DNA of 64,000 nucleotides, from contig NC_133932.1 in the NCBI RefSeq assembly GCF_031877795.1, positions 37,277,180 through 37,341,179 of the forward strand, in the 5' to 3' direction. Positions within the stretch are counted from its first letter, which is position 1. Each line of letters starts with the position of its first letter. The position numbers and the translations under genes are program-made. Positions 21,200-35,800 of the stretch are shown piece after piece. The notes below the pieces were generated by a model. It worked only from the letters and a program-made list of their open reading frames with translations. It was not told the origin of the DNA and did no database searches. This DNA is from Strix aluco. Lineage: Eukaryota; Chordata; Aves; Strigiformes; Strigidae.

Positions 21200-21455
21200 T
21201 GTCGCTGATGACTCTGAGATCTATTTCCTGGTAATACCATTTCTGAGTTTAGCATCACGTACACCCTATTTGGGTTATTTTTCCTTGAGTGTATTACCTT
21301 ACATTAATCCACGCTGATACTCATCTGTCACCTTTTTGTCCAGTCGTACCATGTTGCGAAGTCCTCCTGGAGTTCTTCACCAGCACTCTGGCATTTGACT
21401 ACTCCAACTACTTAGTATTGTCTGCAAACTTGGAGGTTTCACTGTTTACTGATTA
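21200..21455. repeat. Degraded old interspersed repeat
   Basis: Segments such as TTACCTTACATTAATCC, CTCATCTGTCACCTTTTTGTC, GTCCTCCTGGAGTTCTTCAC and GTATTGTCTGCAAACTTGG match, in order, an ancient repeat that is frequent in reptile and bird genomes. I associate it with the CR1/LINE class but cannot name the subfamily. Strongly diverged and non-coding. Confidence 0.55.
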
Positions 21456-24400
21456 GCCTGGGATTTCTGGCCCTGGTCAGAGCCAAGGTGGCTGTTCTTA
21501 CACTAAGGACCAAGCGGGCTGCTGCAGTATTCAACCCTTCTTCTGTTTTCAGTTTCCAGCTCTTCCACAGGTTTCTGGGCAGCTCCAGGTAAAACACTTC
21601 AAGACTGACCTTCTCTGACAGGGCTGCTGCTGTTCTATTATAAAACTCATTCATTCACCTTTGTGCATGTGACTAGCAGCACCGAAGTGGTGTTCTGCCA
21701 AATCTCTTAGGGCTTTCCCTCTCCACAAGTAAGTTGTGGGTCATTACTCTTGTGATGCAGGACCACACCTGGCAATGGACAAGATCAACAGCAGCTTGTA
21801 CAATATGAAAACACAGCATCTTGTCCTCAAGAGGGTTCAGTAAAGTACTCTGAAACTACAGTACTCTATAAATGTCAACCAGACACTGGAACTTCTTGTA
21901 TTCTTGCTAAAAAAGCCTCCTGGAAATGAAAGGAAGCAAGAACTAAAAAGCAATTTACATGTTTACAGCACTAGTGGAAAGCCTTTTTGATCTCCTCTCC
22001 AAGGATGGTCCAAATTTTGACAGAGTAAAGAATTGCCCTATTTCAGCCATTGCAGTTTATCTTTCATCTCATGTTTCTCTTTTTTTCTGTGTGAAGTGGA
22101 GCACTAGTTGAACCGTGTGTGTTCACACAACCATGTGACTGCAACAGTACTTCATGTGCTAGACACATGAATACTCAAAATGCTAAAGAGGGAATAAAAG
22201 GCATCCCTGTGAGCAAGAAGAACGAAAAAATCAGCCCAGGGTGCACGATCTTTGAGAAAGATATCTAGTATCTCATTTGCAATGCGTGCCATGTGATGTG
22301 TAGTCTGGAACCACACAATACTAGATGTTATTAAAAATAAATAAAATATGTTGGCCAGTGACAGCATAATTTGCTCTGTGCAAACTGAGATTTTCAAGTG
22401 ATAAGTATTGTTTATGAATAGAAGAGTTTTAAGATAATTCTGTGGTTTGGAGAAGAAGCATCAGATCCCACCATTTTTCTTCCTTCTACCTCTACCTCTG
22501 TTGGCATTTACAACATAAATGATGAGCTTAACAAAATACAATGAGTAACAAGTATAACAAGTGTAATGAAATCTCTGCATATGCAAAAGGATATGTTCTT
22601 TGTAAGATATTTTTCCCAGATGCTCTCTAGATAGCTAGCAAAGTGGCCCTAACTCTCATATAGAAGGTTTGCCGTGATTTTCCATCATGACCTAAAATGA
22701 GAGTGCAAATGCAAAAGTCCTGACACAATTCCTCTGAAGCCTGAATAAGAAAAAACTATTTGTTTTATTTATTTATTTATTTTCTTTCACTGTGAGCAGA
22801 ACCACAAAAGAAAACAGGTTTGTCTATGCGTTAGTCAACCTTCAGTGCTTGGGCTGCAGAGTGAAATCCAGAGCCCAGAGGGAGGTCAGCAAGCTGAGCT
22901 GAAAGTGTATGGTTTGGAAATGGAGGGAGCCTTCACACTGAGTGGTGAATCCCTCCCAGCCCACCACCACTGTGTATCGGGACTGTCTAACCCCACTCTT
23001 CTAGCTCCATCCCAGGTACACACACATGGGGCTAAGGGTAACACACACAGGGGCTAAAACCTGCAATCCTTCTGGAAAGCTGGTGGCCGTACCTTTCCTT
23101 TCCAGAAAACTGGGGCTGGGCTCATCTTCCTGAAGCATGGCCAAGGGAGACGATGGTGAAGCAATGGCTCTCACCCCACTTCATGTACAACTCGCTCGCC
23201 CGCACAGCAAGGTCTGGGGTGGGATCCCTCTGCCACAGGAGGGTTTCCAGCGCCCATTGCCCACCTTGGCCCTTTGAATGAAGTGCAGAAAAGGAGGAAG
23301 GTGTTTTCCATGAAATGGTTGCAGGTTAAAACTCAGTCTCAGGTGCAGAGACCAGAATTCCCCCTCTCCTTCAGCTGGATGCCTGATTATTAAGCTAAAG
23401 AGAGCTGTTTCCACTTGTGCTGCCTCTCTTTGGCCTGATGAATCTTGAATCAATCTTTTTTTTTTTTTTTTTTACTTTCTTTTTCTTTTTTTTCCTGACA
23501 GAAGGCAAAGAGCAATCTAGCAGATGCAGTTCTTCCATTTAGCTTCCTCCCATTCGCAGGGAGTTTTCGTTCTCTTACAGGGTGCTTTTTGCCCTGCGGA
23601 GGAAGAGGAGTTCTTCCAAAAGAAATATAATTCCTCCTACATGCCTTTGAACAGACCTGTTTGTTCGTTTTTCCCCATCTCGAGTGCCAGCCCCTGGGAG
23701 ATGCCAAGAACCCACGTCTCTTGCTGAAGTCAGGACCAGGTCCCAAACCCCCCGTCTCGCACGCAGCCTGCCCCACAGCCAGCCCTGCTGCTGGTGAGCC
23801 AGCGGGGACAGTTTCTGCATTAGGATGGACTGGTTTTGAACAGTTTCCTCAATGGCCTGGGCACAACGCTCCTTTTCTTCCTCATCAGGACTCTACGTCT
23901 ACTGACTTCCCAATGTTTTTTTTCTTCTTTTAAACAAATATAGGCATTGTTGTTTATGCAGGGAAAATTCCACTTGCTCCTAAAGGGGCTTTGCCAGAAT
24001 CCGAAGGCTCGAGATGTATCTTTTCCACAGGCAGTGCCTTCCAAAATTCACAGATCCCTCCTTCTCTCTTTCATACACATGAATACTTCTTGTTACACAT
24101 TTTTAAGCAATCTCTAAAATCCCCAGCTAGAGCCCAGCGCTGTGGTTGAGTCCCCATCCCATGACTCGTGCTTTGCAAGCTAGGAGCAGCGAGAGCTAAC
24201 AGCAAGTCTGGCCCCTGTGCAGTGCTCCCCATTCTCTGCTGGCTTCAGCCTTAAGCAACTCAGAAATGGGGGATTTAACATTTGCCTCGAAGGAGCCTTG
24301 TGCAGACCTTACCCGTACTCAGTCAAATGCTGTTTGGTTTCACGGTGCCTGCTGCTAAGTCACAACCACCACACTTCTCCAGTGGGTCTGTATGGTTAGT

Positions 24401-25800
24401 TCTCAGTGGTGGTGTTGCTATTGCCTGTATGTTTACCAAGACCACAGTCCAAAGTTACACTTGTTAGTGGTAACCCCAGTGCTTGGGCAATTTTGGCCAT
24501 CGTTCTGTGACTTTATCCAGGTCAGCTGTGTGCAATGACTCATTCAAAAAAAACATCAGTGGAGACCACAGAGGTCCATATATGCTCCATCTTTCCTTCC
24601 TAAATGAGTGAACCTTTCCACTAGTTGAAGCAAGATGTTTACCAGAAGCTGGAGTGCCAGTGGTGCTGCCAGCTCTCTGCAGACAGCAGCAAATAGAAGA
24701 GCCAACACAAAACAGCCTCGCAGGGCAGAGCTTTCCACTGCAGTGTGATTGGACCCGAGATGTTCATATTTTATTACACCCATTTTTCTCCAAGAAATAT
24801 TAAAATGCTCTCGCTATTTGAAGGGAGGGAGGAAAAACACACATGAGCTGCCTAGCTATCCCTAAGCAACCTATCAAATAAAGCAATAAACTATTAACAG
24901 GCAGAATGGCTTTAAAAGGACCCACAGCAGTTTCAGACTGTCAGGGGAGGAACAGGAATGGAAATGATTCTGAAAATTATTAGTAGTACCTTAACAGCAG
25001 CCCCTTAATATCTCCCACAGTATTCTCTGTCATTAGCTCAGCCAAGCTGCTGCTCCATGCCAATTACTGTCTCTGCATTTCCCTCTGCTTGAGAAGGACT
25101 TGCAGAGGATCCAGCTGAAATCAGATTTTAGCAAGATTCTGCAGCTCTTGCAGGTCTCCACTTCAGCAGCAGAGGTGGTGGTAGGTGGAAGCTCTCCCAG
25201 CTTTTCCTGTAAGGTGATCTCCAGAAATAAAATTTACATGTGGCTCAGACAAGGAACTGGCCACTGCAGCTGCATTTCTACAGTTTCTTCACTGCAGGAA
25301 TTGACTTCTCACTAACAGAGATGCAGGGGACTGGCGGGAACCATTTATGACACCCACACAACCCGAACCCTCTAGGGTTTGTCCAGTTTTTATTCTACCT
25401 CCTTTGTCACCCTGTGGTATCACACAGCGCCTACAGTGTGTAAGTCTATAGCAATGTTTCGTTACCATCAGCAGGTTTGCCTCCTTATTGATGTAACACC
25501 TAAGCTGGCCCTGCTTTGAGCAGGGGTTGCATCAGAAGTCCCAGCCAGACTCAATTATTGTATGTCTTGGTCTTTTGTTCATGAAGGCTCAACTCATCCT
25601 TAGCTCCAACATGCCAGGGCCAAAGCACACAACAAGAACAGATGCTGACAGTGGCCGCCCATCTTCTGACATTGCCTTCACCCAACTGCATAAGGAAAGT
25701 TTGCTGTGCTGAGACAGGGAGTCTGTAAAAATTGTGCCTCAGCTCCTCCTCAGCAGATAGGAAATGCTGAGCCAGACATCTATAGAGGGTCTTGCCCTAA
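21456..25800. other. Intergenic, no gene recognised
   Basis: Mixed-composition intergenic DNA with a T-run at about 23456-23473 and ATTT repeats near 22765-22785. Frames of 60-108 codons exist on both strands, several of them crossing the homopolymers, and none resembles a known protein. No RNA gene was seen. Confidence 0.5.
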
Positions 25801-26960
25801 TCTGAGGCCAAAGACCTGGCATGGCAGCACGGGGCTATAGTACCAAGGTGCTACTTCAGCTGTGGGGCTCCTGGTCAGCAGCTGTGTCTGCAAGGTGGGA
25901 GAGGCCTAGCAATAAAGTTAGCATAAGAGGTCTGTGCAGACAGCCGGTTCTCAAATTGCTCATAGAGGCCCTTGTTGTGCTTTGGTTTTCAGTCACCAGA
26001 CTAACCGGGACTCTTCCACCCAGCCAGCCAGCCGGAGATCTGCAAACTCTAAATCAAGACAGGGAAAAGGGGGAACATGGCTTCTGCCTTGTCACTACCG
26101 CCTGCCAAAGACTTTCCCTGCCCCAGCTGCCACCACTTGATTTCTCTTTTCCCACAATGCTTTTTTTCCCCATTTCCAGACAATATGGAAGGGGCCGGGA
26201 ATGCAAATGAAAAGCTTGTTCCTTGTTGCTGTGTGTGGGTGGTAAGAGAAATACGAGAGCCCCTTCTTAGCAGGCCTCTTTGGCCTGACTGTACATCAGA
26301 GCAGCTCCAGCGGCACAATCCAGGAAATACCCAGAGCACATTTTCATTCCCTGACAGCCATCCCCTCCTCTCCCTGCCCAGCTTCAAGCTCTCTGCCTGC
26401 CCACCCCAGCTCTCTCCTGCCCCTCCCTGCAAGCCAGGACAGGGGGCACGAAGGGAGGAGAGGGGAGAGGCATTGCCTTCAGCTTCTCCGTGCTCCCAGA
26501 GCTCTCCAAGGACTGTGTAGAGCAGCGTGCATGGGTCTGTCTGCAGCAGGGTGGGGACGACTGCCTCATAAAACAGAGCTTGAATGTCAAGTGGGGTTTG
26601 CATTCTGGAGTAACTCTGCTCCCAGACTGGGATAAAGCAAGCCAGGGAAGGCACAGGGGACTGTTGCACTGTGCTCTTCTGATTAATTTTCCCATGTAGA
26701 CAAGTCCAAAGTTTAAATAGCTCCAGCTTTCCTCTTGGCCCTGGAATAAGAGCACAGAGGCAGCAGGAAGATGCACGTAAGGTGTCCTTGTGGATGCTTT
26801 GCCCTGTTCTGTCTTTGAGACACATGAGGTTTTGGCCATGGATGGGACAACCCTTGTTGCCCTGTGGAAGCGATGTCTCCCTTTGTTTTCAGGATTGCCC
26901 ACGAAGGCACCATCTATTGCAGAAGAAGAAGAGCAGTGCTGGTCAGCTCTGTTCACCAAA
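25801..26960. other. GC-richer block with long ORFs on both strands
   Basis: A locally GC-richer segment with a minus-strand frame of 258 codons (26049-26825), a second overlapping minus frame of 191 codons and a plus frame of 147 codons. The predicted peptides show no domain, membrane segment or family I recognise. A frame this long is uncommon but not impossible by chance in stop-poor DNA, so no gene is called. Confidence 0.35.
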
Positions 26961-28740
26961 ATAAATAGAGGAACAGAAAGTTGTACCCGGCTTCAGTCAT
27001 GTTCAACTATGTGAACACAGTTCTCCACAGAGTTACGAAATACCAGCTGAGCTGCTAGGAAAGAGTTTTAATGTTGCAGCAGACTCTGTGAGCTAAATGT
27101 TGCTACTTTACTATTAAAAACCAAGGAAGGTTGCAACATACGACCACATTTACAAAATGTGGAAGATTACATCATTGTATTGTAAATGTCCCTACTATTT
27201 TGGCTCTGGCAGGCCTGCATGTCAGGAACAAGTGCTGAGCTCTTGAGTAACGATGTGTGTCAGCGTACGGAAAACATTGCTAGAGATTCAACAGCGTCAC
27301 GAGTAGAATTTACTTAGAACATCTTAAGGTTTTTAATTGTTTTAAGGTTACTTTCTCTTGCTTCTACCTGTAGGCTGTGAAGTTTAGGTGTTTTTAAATG
27401 CAGCTATTCCTGGCTAGCACTCTCAGGGAAGATGCTTTGTGAGCTGGACACCTTTCTCAGTTAAATATTTTCGTCTGTGAAAAAACGCATGTACAAGCCA
27501 GTCAGGATGATTCAGTTTTGTGCCAGACTTATCACTGTTTCATCTGTGAAAAAAAATATGTAGGGGACAAAAAATAAGTCTCATGTTTCAAAATGTTCTA
27601 CTGAAAGATCTGCTTTTTCATTTCAATATTTCTGTCCCTCCCCAGTTTTGCCTAAAATGAGAACTGAAAACAGAACATCACGTACTTTATGAATGAAATG
27701 TTTTATCTGATCAAATGTAAATTGTGTATTTCAGGGTGGGGGAAAAACCATCAAAACAAAAAAATAGTTTTAATTCTAGTGTTTTAAACAAAGTATGTTG
27801 GATCTTTATCATCCTTTCATTTGAATTACTTAGGAGTGCATGAAAACCAAGATAAGGTGTTTTAGATATTTCCCTTGGTGGGGATGGGGTGTTTGTTCAT
27901 GCAGTGAACAAAGCAGTTTAAGTCTTACATTTTAATATGACATATTTGTGGAAAAAACCTACCTGCATCATCATGTCTTCAGTTCTAATGCAGATTGGCT
28001 TTCATATTGGTGGAAAAGACAAATAAACCCAAGACAGTGTAGACCCTTGAGAGTCCTGACAGCATATCCATTCCTCAGCTGGGTTCATCTTTCTCATTTC
28101 TCATGATATAGTATCAGTCATTGTTACAGGCTCCTAGTCTGGTCAAGGTCTGAATTTCTATGGAGAAAGGCAAAAAACCACTGATAAACCTGATTTAGGG
28201 AAGTAGTCTGTTCTTTGGTTGTTTGCTTATTTAAAAGAAAACAAGCAACTGTGTAACAGTTCACAAGAAAATTTCAACAGATACCTAGCAGGAGGATTTT
28301 AATTGTTTTTTCTTCTTAGATCTGGAAAGCACTAAATCTACTTTTTAGCTTTGTGAATCAGGTTTGTGATTATTTTATTATTGTTGTGATCATATTTGAA
28401 ACTTCAGGTGGAATCATAAAGAAATCCAGTTATTATCCATGACTTCAGTCACAATACACAAAGCATTACCAGCAGGAAAATTACCTATATTTGGATGCAA
28501 AGAAAACAGCAGATTCACAACTGTGAACATTTTAAGTGTTTTCCAGGTTTTGAAAGTCTATCACCTTGGAAAACATACCCCATTGTTGAAATGAAACACA
28601 CTGTGACCAAATACAACTACTACTCAGAAATACTTGTGAAACTAACTGCTCCTTGTTCTGGAATATGTTGGAAGCCAAGACTGAAGATGTATCACAGGCA
28701 TGGCAACCATCTCAGCCAAGGCTACACAGAGACCTCCAGA
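26961..28740. other. AT-rich intergenic, nothing recognised
   Basis: AT-rich DNA without long frames, CpG clusters or recognisable repeats. An 88-codon frame (28495-28761) looks random. Confidence 0.5.
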
Positions 28741-29830
28741 GCTAATGGCACATGTCTATAGAGGGAGTAAACAGAGCACCTGCTAGAGGTATGGTACAGC
28801 AGCCTTCAGGGTCCAGAGGCTGGGAACATGCTGACCTACAGCTCATGCTTATCCCCAGGTCCCTATCTGTCCAAGCAGCCCTACCTCCATTACAGGATGA
28901 AGGTGCCATGGCAGCCCCACAAGTGCTCTGTGGGCTATGCCACCCCAGGCTCCAAAACCCCTTATTTCTGTATCCTCCACTGCAAGAATCCTCCATGTGG
29001 CCTGAATGCAGGTTCCCTTTAACCACCTTTGCAACCAGGTAGCTCTGCCTTCGGGTAGCATTCCTGGACATCCTGCCTGTTACTGCTGTGGGTGCTGGTG
29101 AGGCAGCTAGGGGCCACAGAGCCTGCCAGGCCTCTGGATATGTCAGGAGAAGCCATCTCAGGGACTGCTCAAAGCTCAGAGAGACCCCAGCTTTTCCCCG
29201 GGGAATAGCCACATGGCTGTCCCACATTTGTCCCTAAGGAAGGTCCTGTGGGTGGTCAGCTAGTTTGGTCCTAAGTTCACCCTACATCAACTGCTGCACA
29301 ACAGTACGGACATAACCCCTGAAATCGCTCCTGCTAATGTAGAAACATAGAGGTATCCCTCTACAGGTTCTCCTCTGAAGCCTCTCTCTCTTTTCTAACA
29401 CAAAAACTTGTTTTCAAGATGAATCCTAAAACCAACAGGTCTTCTTTGACCTTCATACCCTGCTGGGAGCCCACTAATGAAAAGAGTAGCCTCCTTAACA
29501 TCTCTAATTTGGGGTTCATGCTTGCTCCATCTAGTAACTCTGATGAACTATCCCCAACAACAGCCTCGGGAGCAAGTCCCACAGGCCATGTAAGGCTTAG
29601 AGAGGACCCCAGAATGTGACAGACCCGCTGAAGTTGTGCCACATAGGCATCTGGCAAATGGCAGCAGGTATGGCCCAACACCAACATTTCTGCCACCAGG
29701 CCCTTGAAGCCATTGTTAGGCAACAGACTGCTTACAGTACTTGTGACTACCACCTTGTAGTACTTTCTGTGTTTCTCTCTGAGAAGGGAAAGAAGTCTGG
29801 TGCAGAAAACTCAGCCTTGTGAAATATTTC
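28741..29830. other. GC-richer block of unknown origin
   Basis: The base composition rises sharply compared with both flanks. Frames of 161 codons (minus, 28742-29227) and 130 codons (minus, 29361-29753) exist but are not recognised. I looked for LTR ends and CR1 motifs and saw none that I could trust. It could be a lineage-specific insertion or an unannotated transcript. Confidence 0.35.
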
Positions 29831-32800
29831 TGAGAGCTGATAATCATCAAGAAGGATAACAGAGAGGGCAGATTACTGCTACAGAGCCAGCTGGTAAATT
29901 GAACACCATAAACTGCATTTTGAGACAACTATGCGTAAAACCATAAAGTTTGGGGGTGGGGAAAAATAGTCTACAGAGGCAGAAACTTTGATAATGATGA
30001 TGTTTCTTTCTAGCAGACATAGTTGTGCATAATGTCATGGTATGATGTTTGACCAGACAGCTAATACCATCTTTGGATGTGTAGCTAGGAGAACACCAAA
30101 AATAAAAATGGAAAGGTGATGTGACCTCTGTACTCAGGGTTTCAAAAGCATCAGCCTTCTCACCCCTGGTATCTTCAAGTCAGATGTCTTACTGTCAAGG
30201 AGTCAAGTCAGACCTCTTAGTCCTCTGCAGCCTGTCTCAAGTCCAGCCTTTTTCTCACTCAGCCTTGAGAGCACTGCCCCTGTCTGTGGCTGCCTCTCTG
30301 TACCTGCCCTCATTACCACATAATGCTAAAGACACACTTTCTTCCACATCTCATTTCTTGTGTGCTCAAGATAAATTCCCCATAAACATTCACACATTTT
30401 CTTTTCTACCTCACCTCATGTCTCACCATAAGACTTTCCTCCACTGCGTCATCTGGCAAACAGCTGGGGAAAGGTCCAGCTCCTGTCATGTCCCCGCTGC
30501 TGCAGCAACACCATCACCTGCCATGCTAGCAATGCTGCCATCTCTTGTCTCCTTGGTTTATCCTTGGCCATGGTTAGCATTTGTACAGCATGAAACACAG
30601 TGGTGTCCTAGGTTTCCCTAGGTTCCCTAAGTGCAGTGACTATGTCTGAAGGGGAGATGGTTTGGAGAATACTTCTGAGCTTGTGGGTCCTGACAGGAAC
30701 ATAACCCATGACCAAATGCAGTGAAGAGATGATGGTGGGTGCTGGCTACCCTTTTGTACTGTATGGACCACCATAGGTACAGATCATGCCTAAGCCCTCA
30801 GCTGCAGCCGGTGGGATACTGTTATACTGGCAAGCACAGCCAGCCTTGGAAGGACCATGTAGGTACGGCTTCTGGTACAGCAAATAAACACAGGAGCAGA
30901 AGAAAAGTGCATCAGTTCTGTCCAGCTTTCTAGGAAGGACTTTACAGAAGAACTGTGATTACAGATAGGAAAAAAATACCCAAAACTTTTAAACTGAAAC
31001 AGGTGTTTGCTTTGAAGAAGTTGAGGAATTCAGTCTAGTTTTGTTAACAAAAAACAAGGCAGAGCCATGGGATAAAAAATGTATCCCTGGAAAATGCAAA
31101 TTTGATCATAGCGTAGCTGATGAAGATACAACAAAACTCAGTGTCTCAAAATTGAAGCCAGATATGAGTGGCCTATAGAAAATAAACACATTTTTCATAG
31201 GGAAGGAAATTAACCAATGGAAACAATATTTCATGTTGTGTACTGGATTCTTCATCTCTAGAAATGCCATCATCAAGACAGGAAGGGTTTTTTTCAACTG
31301 ATGTGCTCACGTTCATATGAAAATCAGTTCCAGGAAAATTCAGTTCAAGGAAATCCAAGAGATGACAAGGAACATCTGAGATCAGACTTTGTGATCAGGT
31401 TGGCCCCATGACCTCTTTCAGCAGGAAATCTCCTGGTCCCCAGCCGGCACTGTGACTGTCCCTAAGCTTTAGCCTTTTACGGGGTGACAGTGACACAATC
31501 TACAACTCTTCAACAGGAACTTGTACTTACGGAGCAATACAATAGAAAGTGAGGAAGAAATACCTCCTCATCCTTTCTTTTGCTGTCCTCTCCCTCCAAC
31601 CATCACAGCTTCTCCGATCCCTCTAAATTCTCCTTGTTTTGCTCACCAAATGGAAGCTTCAGTTTGGTGTGCAATTTAATGGAGCTTTGTTTGTGCAAAT
31701 GCCTGGAAAGACCTTCTATAAACTGTTCTTACCAAACATTCAAAATAATGCCCGAACATGCAGGCAGCCTCTCAGTGTTGCTCAAGATCATTTGACGTGT
31801 CATTAAAGAGAAATTGCTGTTTAATCCTCACTCCTTCCATGCTTTGAAAATAATGACATTTCAAGAAAATGCTTGTTTCTGGAAATGGTTGCACTCTTCA
31901 GTTTCCTGTTGAGTTTCATGACAGTCTCACCATTAATCAGTGCAATTCTGAAACTGTGGAACTATGTCTGCAGCACTGTATTTCTGTGTTTTGGGTGTGT
32001 GTCACACAATTATAACCATAGCAGAACCACTGGACATAGGAGTGCTCCTGAGACTATGCCAGTGTGAGACCATGGGTGCATCAGTTAATCTTCCTCACCC
32101 TGCCACAGTGGAGATGAGCAGCTAGAGACCAGGAGCCCACTGCATGATCAACTTAGAAGCAAACTGCATGGCTTACACTTGTTACAGCCAGTAATTTAAT
32201 GTGGACCAAATTGTAAGTGGGATAATGAAAGCCACTGGCTATAAAACAAAATCAGACCTTCCATACTTGTGGAAGGCAAAGTCAGCACTTGGTGGTGATG
32301 TAAATAAGCAACTGGCATTAATGCAGCAGGCTCCAGCCTAGCAAGCAGGTATCCCTGTGACCCCAAGGCTGGATGCAGTTTCTGTGTGAGCAGTGGAGCT
32401 GCCAAGGGGCTCAAAGCTGCACCAGAGGATGCTGATGTGCGAAAGCCCCCCTTCTCCAGTTCCCCATCTCCATATCAACCCTGTCAATTTCTCACTTGTT
32501 AGATGCTTAGGGATTCGGGCTGCAGGCGCTGTAAGGAGTAGGCAGCTTGTCTGGTCCAGACACTTGGGTACTCACACCATTCTCCAATTCAAGACCAGCC
32601 TCACCGGGACGGCCAATATGAAGACAATTAAGATATCTAATCACGGATAAAGCCCTCTTTTTCCTGATAGTGGGAAGGAGAAATATCAGCAAAGGTGGCA
32701 CTCCCTTTGGTTGCACATAACTTCTGCTCAGGTTCATCTGAACTGGGCTGAGCAGCCAGCAGAAGCCACGACACACATGCAGAAGTGTTCTTTGGTTTCA

Positions 32801-35800
32801 TCCTTGCATCAGTTTTGCAAACCATGCAACAGGAGCATCTGTGCTGCACCGTTTTGACCGCATGTCAAAAGAGTGCTGGATCATTTCTATCACAAGACTG
32901 AAGGACGCAGCAAGGTAATAGGATTCTGTGTCTCATAAAAATCTACTTTTCTCAGAAAACGAGTGTGTGTGTCAGCGTCTCTGTCTTTGAAACGGGCATA
33001 GACAGCCACTGTGATTCATCATTCACAGACCCCTGTCAGACAGAGATTCAAAAAGCTGACAAATCCCTCATGATAAGGGAATAAATTGTTATCAGCTGCT
33101 GTTAATGAAGATTAGACACACAGTTATTACAGATGTATCTGTCGGAGCAGTACACAACACACGTCACAAGCTCTTCTAGTGGAAAAGTTGTGCACTCTCA
33201 ACACAAAATTGAGAGGACAAGGAAATAAAAAAAAAAATAGCTTGTGGATTGCATGGTCTGTTTCATTTCAGTTAAGGATCACAAATCAAATGGATTACCA
33301 AGTCACAAACACTTCCTACAAAGCAAAGCAAAGACAGATTTGCCCATGCACTGAATCTCATTTCAGGGCTTCGTCACTGCAAATTGCTGCCACTATTTGA
33401 GGGGGGCACTTTTGTGCTTTTCTCTTGGCTGCAGATCTGAATTGTCCAGAGCAAGAAACTTGACTGAAATACTGCTGAAGACAAATAACAGATCATTTCA
33501 AGCCCTATGAGTTAAAATATTGTGAAACAGGAGTATTTCACTATGAAATAACAGGCAAACTAACTGCCTAGGAGCTAGTCTCAAGGAAAGTTACCTCTCA
33601 CAAATGGTTTGAACTAACTTCAAGTGTGTCAAGAGGGAAAAAACCAAAAGCATACAAAAAGTCCTTAGGGAATAAACCTCTTTCCTGTCTCCATGTCCCT
33701 CATAGTGGGTACTAATCTTCTTTTACACCTACAAGGCACACTGTTCAGCTTGTGGAGGATTACGGTGGCTTTCTTTGGCATAATTTAGGGAGAACTCCTT
33801 TCTCACTGTGATATCTTAAAATGAAAAAAAAAAAAAAAAACACACAAGGAACTGTTTTTTGAAACCTACCCTCAGGTGAAACTAGGCTGTGACTCACCAC
33901 TCAGGTAGCCAGCTTAGGTGGAAGCCAAGAACATCTGAGGTGTCAACCAGTGATCAGAAACCAAGGTCATAAAAATACCACAAACACTTTTGTCATTTAA
34001 ATGAAACTAAAAGTCTCCCAAACCTTTCAAAAACAATTACCTGTGGGTCTGCTTCCCAAAGGGCTTCCTGGAACAAACAAATCCTGCTTTAGGTAGTGTC
34101 AGGCTACAGAGTCCAGCCCAGCTGGATCAGCTTCTCTGCCCCTGGAAGAGCTCCTTCTACTTTCCTCCAAGAAACTCCAAGAGGCATTGCGTGGGCACAG
34201 TGGAGGACAAAGCTGAAACTCTTCCAAGACTGCCTAAGAGAAGAACTACTCAGTCAAGAAAAATCATTAACAAATGTCAAGCTGTGGGGAGTGCAGGCAA
34301 GGGGGAGAGCAACAATAAGAGCTAATGCTTTTTTATTTTTTCTGCATGCAATTTGCATGAATTGAAGTTCCTAGGAGTTGCTTCCATATAGTGTGACGTG
34401 GCCATGCAGTTAGAAATGTATGATTTTAGAAAGCAAATGGTGGGGTTTTTTTACCAAGTGGCTACTTTAAAGTAGTAGTAGAAGAAGTAAAAGTATCTTA
34501 CACAGTTCCAAAAAAAATCCATAAAAATAATGAATTCTAAAGAACAAGAGACAGACTTCTTTTGTTTGCAAACTTCAGTTCTTTGTACTTCCACAGACTC
34601 ATGCAAAAGTAAGGAGAAAGTTTCCTACATTTAGTGCTTAGTGAATTGTGTTGACATGTTAGAGGTAAAACGAGGCATGCAGTTTAGCTGCAGAAGTTAG
34701 CTGTAGATGTGATACCAAACTACTATGGGTCAGAGTTGAATTCCCAGTCAGGGCATCCTATTCTGATTTTGGTTACCTTCTGTTTTGCTTTTCAAGTGAT
34801 GTCTATTAAACCCTACAGTTTTCTGCCTGAAGCAGGGTTTTTGTCTGCTGAGTCTGTCCAGCAGCTTGCCATAAAGCTATTTAGTAGAACTCTTGACTTT
34901 CCCAGTTGAATTCTTTTGGTGCCAAGCAATCCAGAAAACGGTTCACGGACAGATTTCCAAGCTTTTCATCTCTGGGTTGCCAGTAGGAACGTATGACTGG
35001 AGGTCCGTGGACTGCTTTTTTGATACCATTTCAAATAATATCATTTAGAAATAATAATAAACTCTACTTAAAAACTATTCAGGGTTGGAAAGAAGTCCCA
35101 GCACTCCTGCTGAAAACTGTCTTTGGACCTCACTGTTCTGATGGAGCAGAAGTACATTATTTCCTGCCTAAATTCAATAAAGGCAAGTTTGTATGAATTC
35201 GTTCCTGTGCCCACATTAACTTCCATTCAGTCACTTATTCCCTATGGGGATGAAAAGAGTACATGCTGCCATCTGCACTAAATTCTTCTCTATTAGACAT
35301 ATGTAGAGACAAATGGGTACTCTTTTGACCTCTGGGTTTATGAGTATGCAGCAGTATGATGGAGGAGTGAATCAGAAGCACAGTCCTTTAAATTTTAGAG
35401 TCTTTTTTTCACTCATTCAACAAATATATCATGGAGATAAGCTTCTGGGGATATACTGGCTGTAGGGAAGTGGATAATGCAGAACAGCAACTTTTTGCAG
35501 AGGCCAGAGGAAATGTGTTGTTTCATAAGGGGACTCCAATAATGCCAAGTATTCGTATTGCAGCAAGAGCACGGCAAGTGACATCACCCTCAACGCAGCT
35601 CATGAAGATATACATTGGCAACAACTTGTCTTTCACACAAACATTGTGAACTCTGGGTGTTTCAGCTTTTCAGATGGATGGGTGAAATGAACCATCTAAC
35701 CACGAATAGATTTTGTGATCTGATGGTATTCCCGTGTTGGCAGCTGTCCAGGCAGCAACAATTCCCTGCAAACAGTTATGCAACACACCATAAGAAGTCT

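Noticed and set aside
33820..33845. Processed retrocopy ending in a poly(A) run
   Set aside because: The A-run is followed by CACACA, but no mRNA-like body or target-site duplication was recognised upstream.
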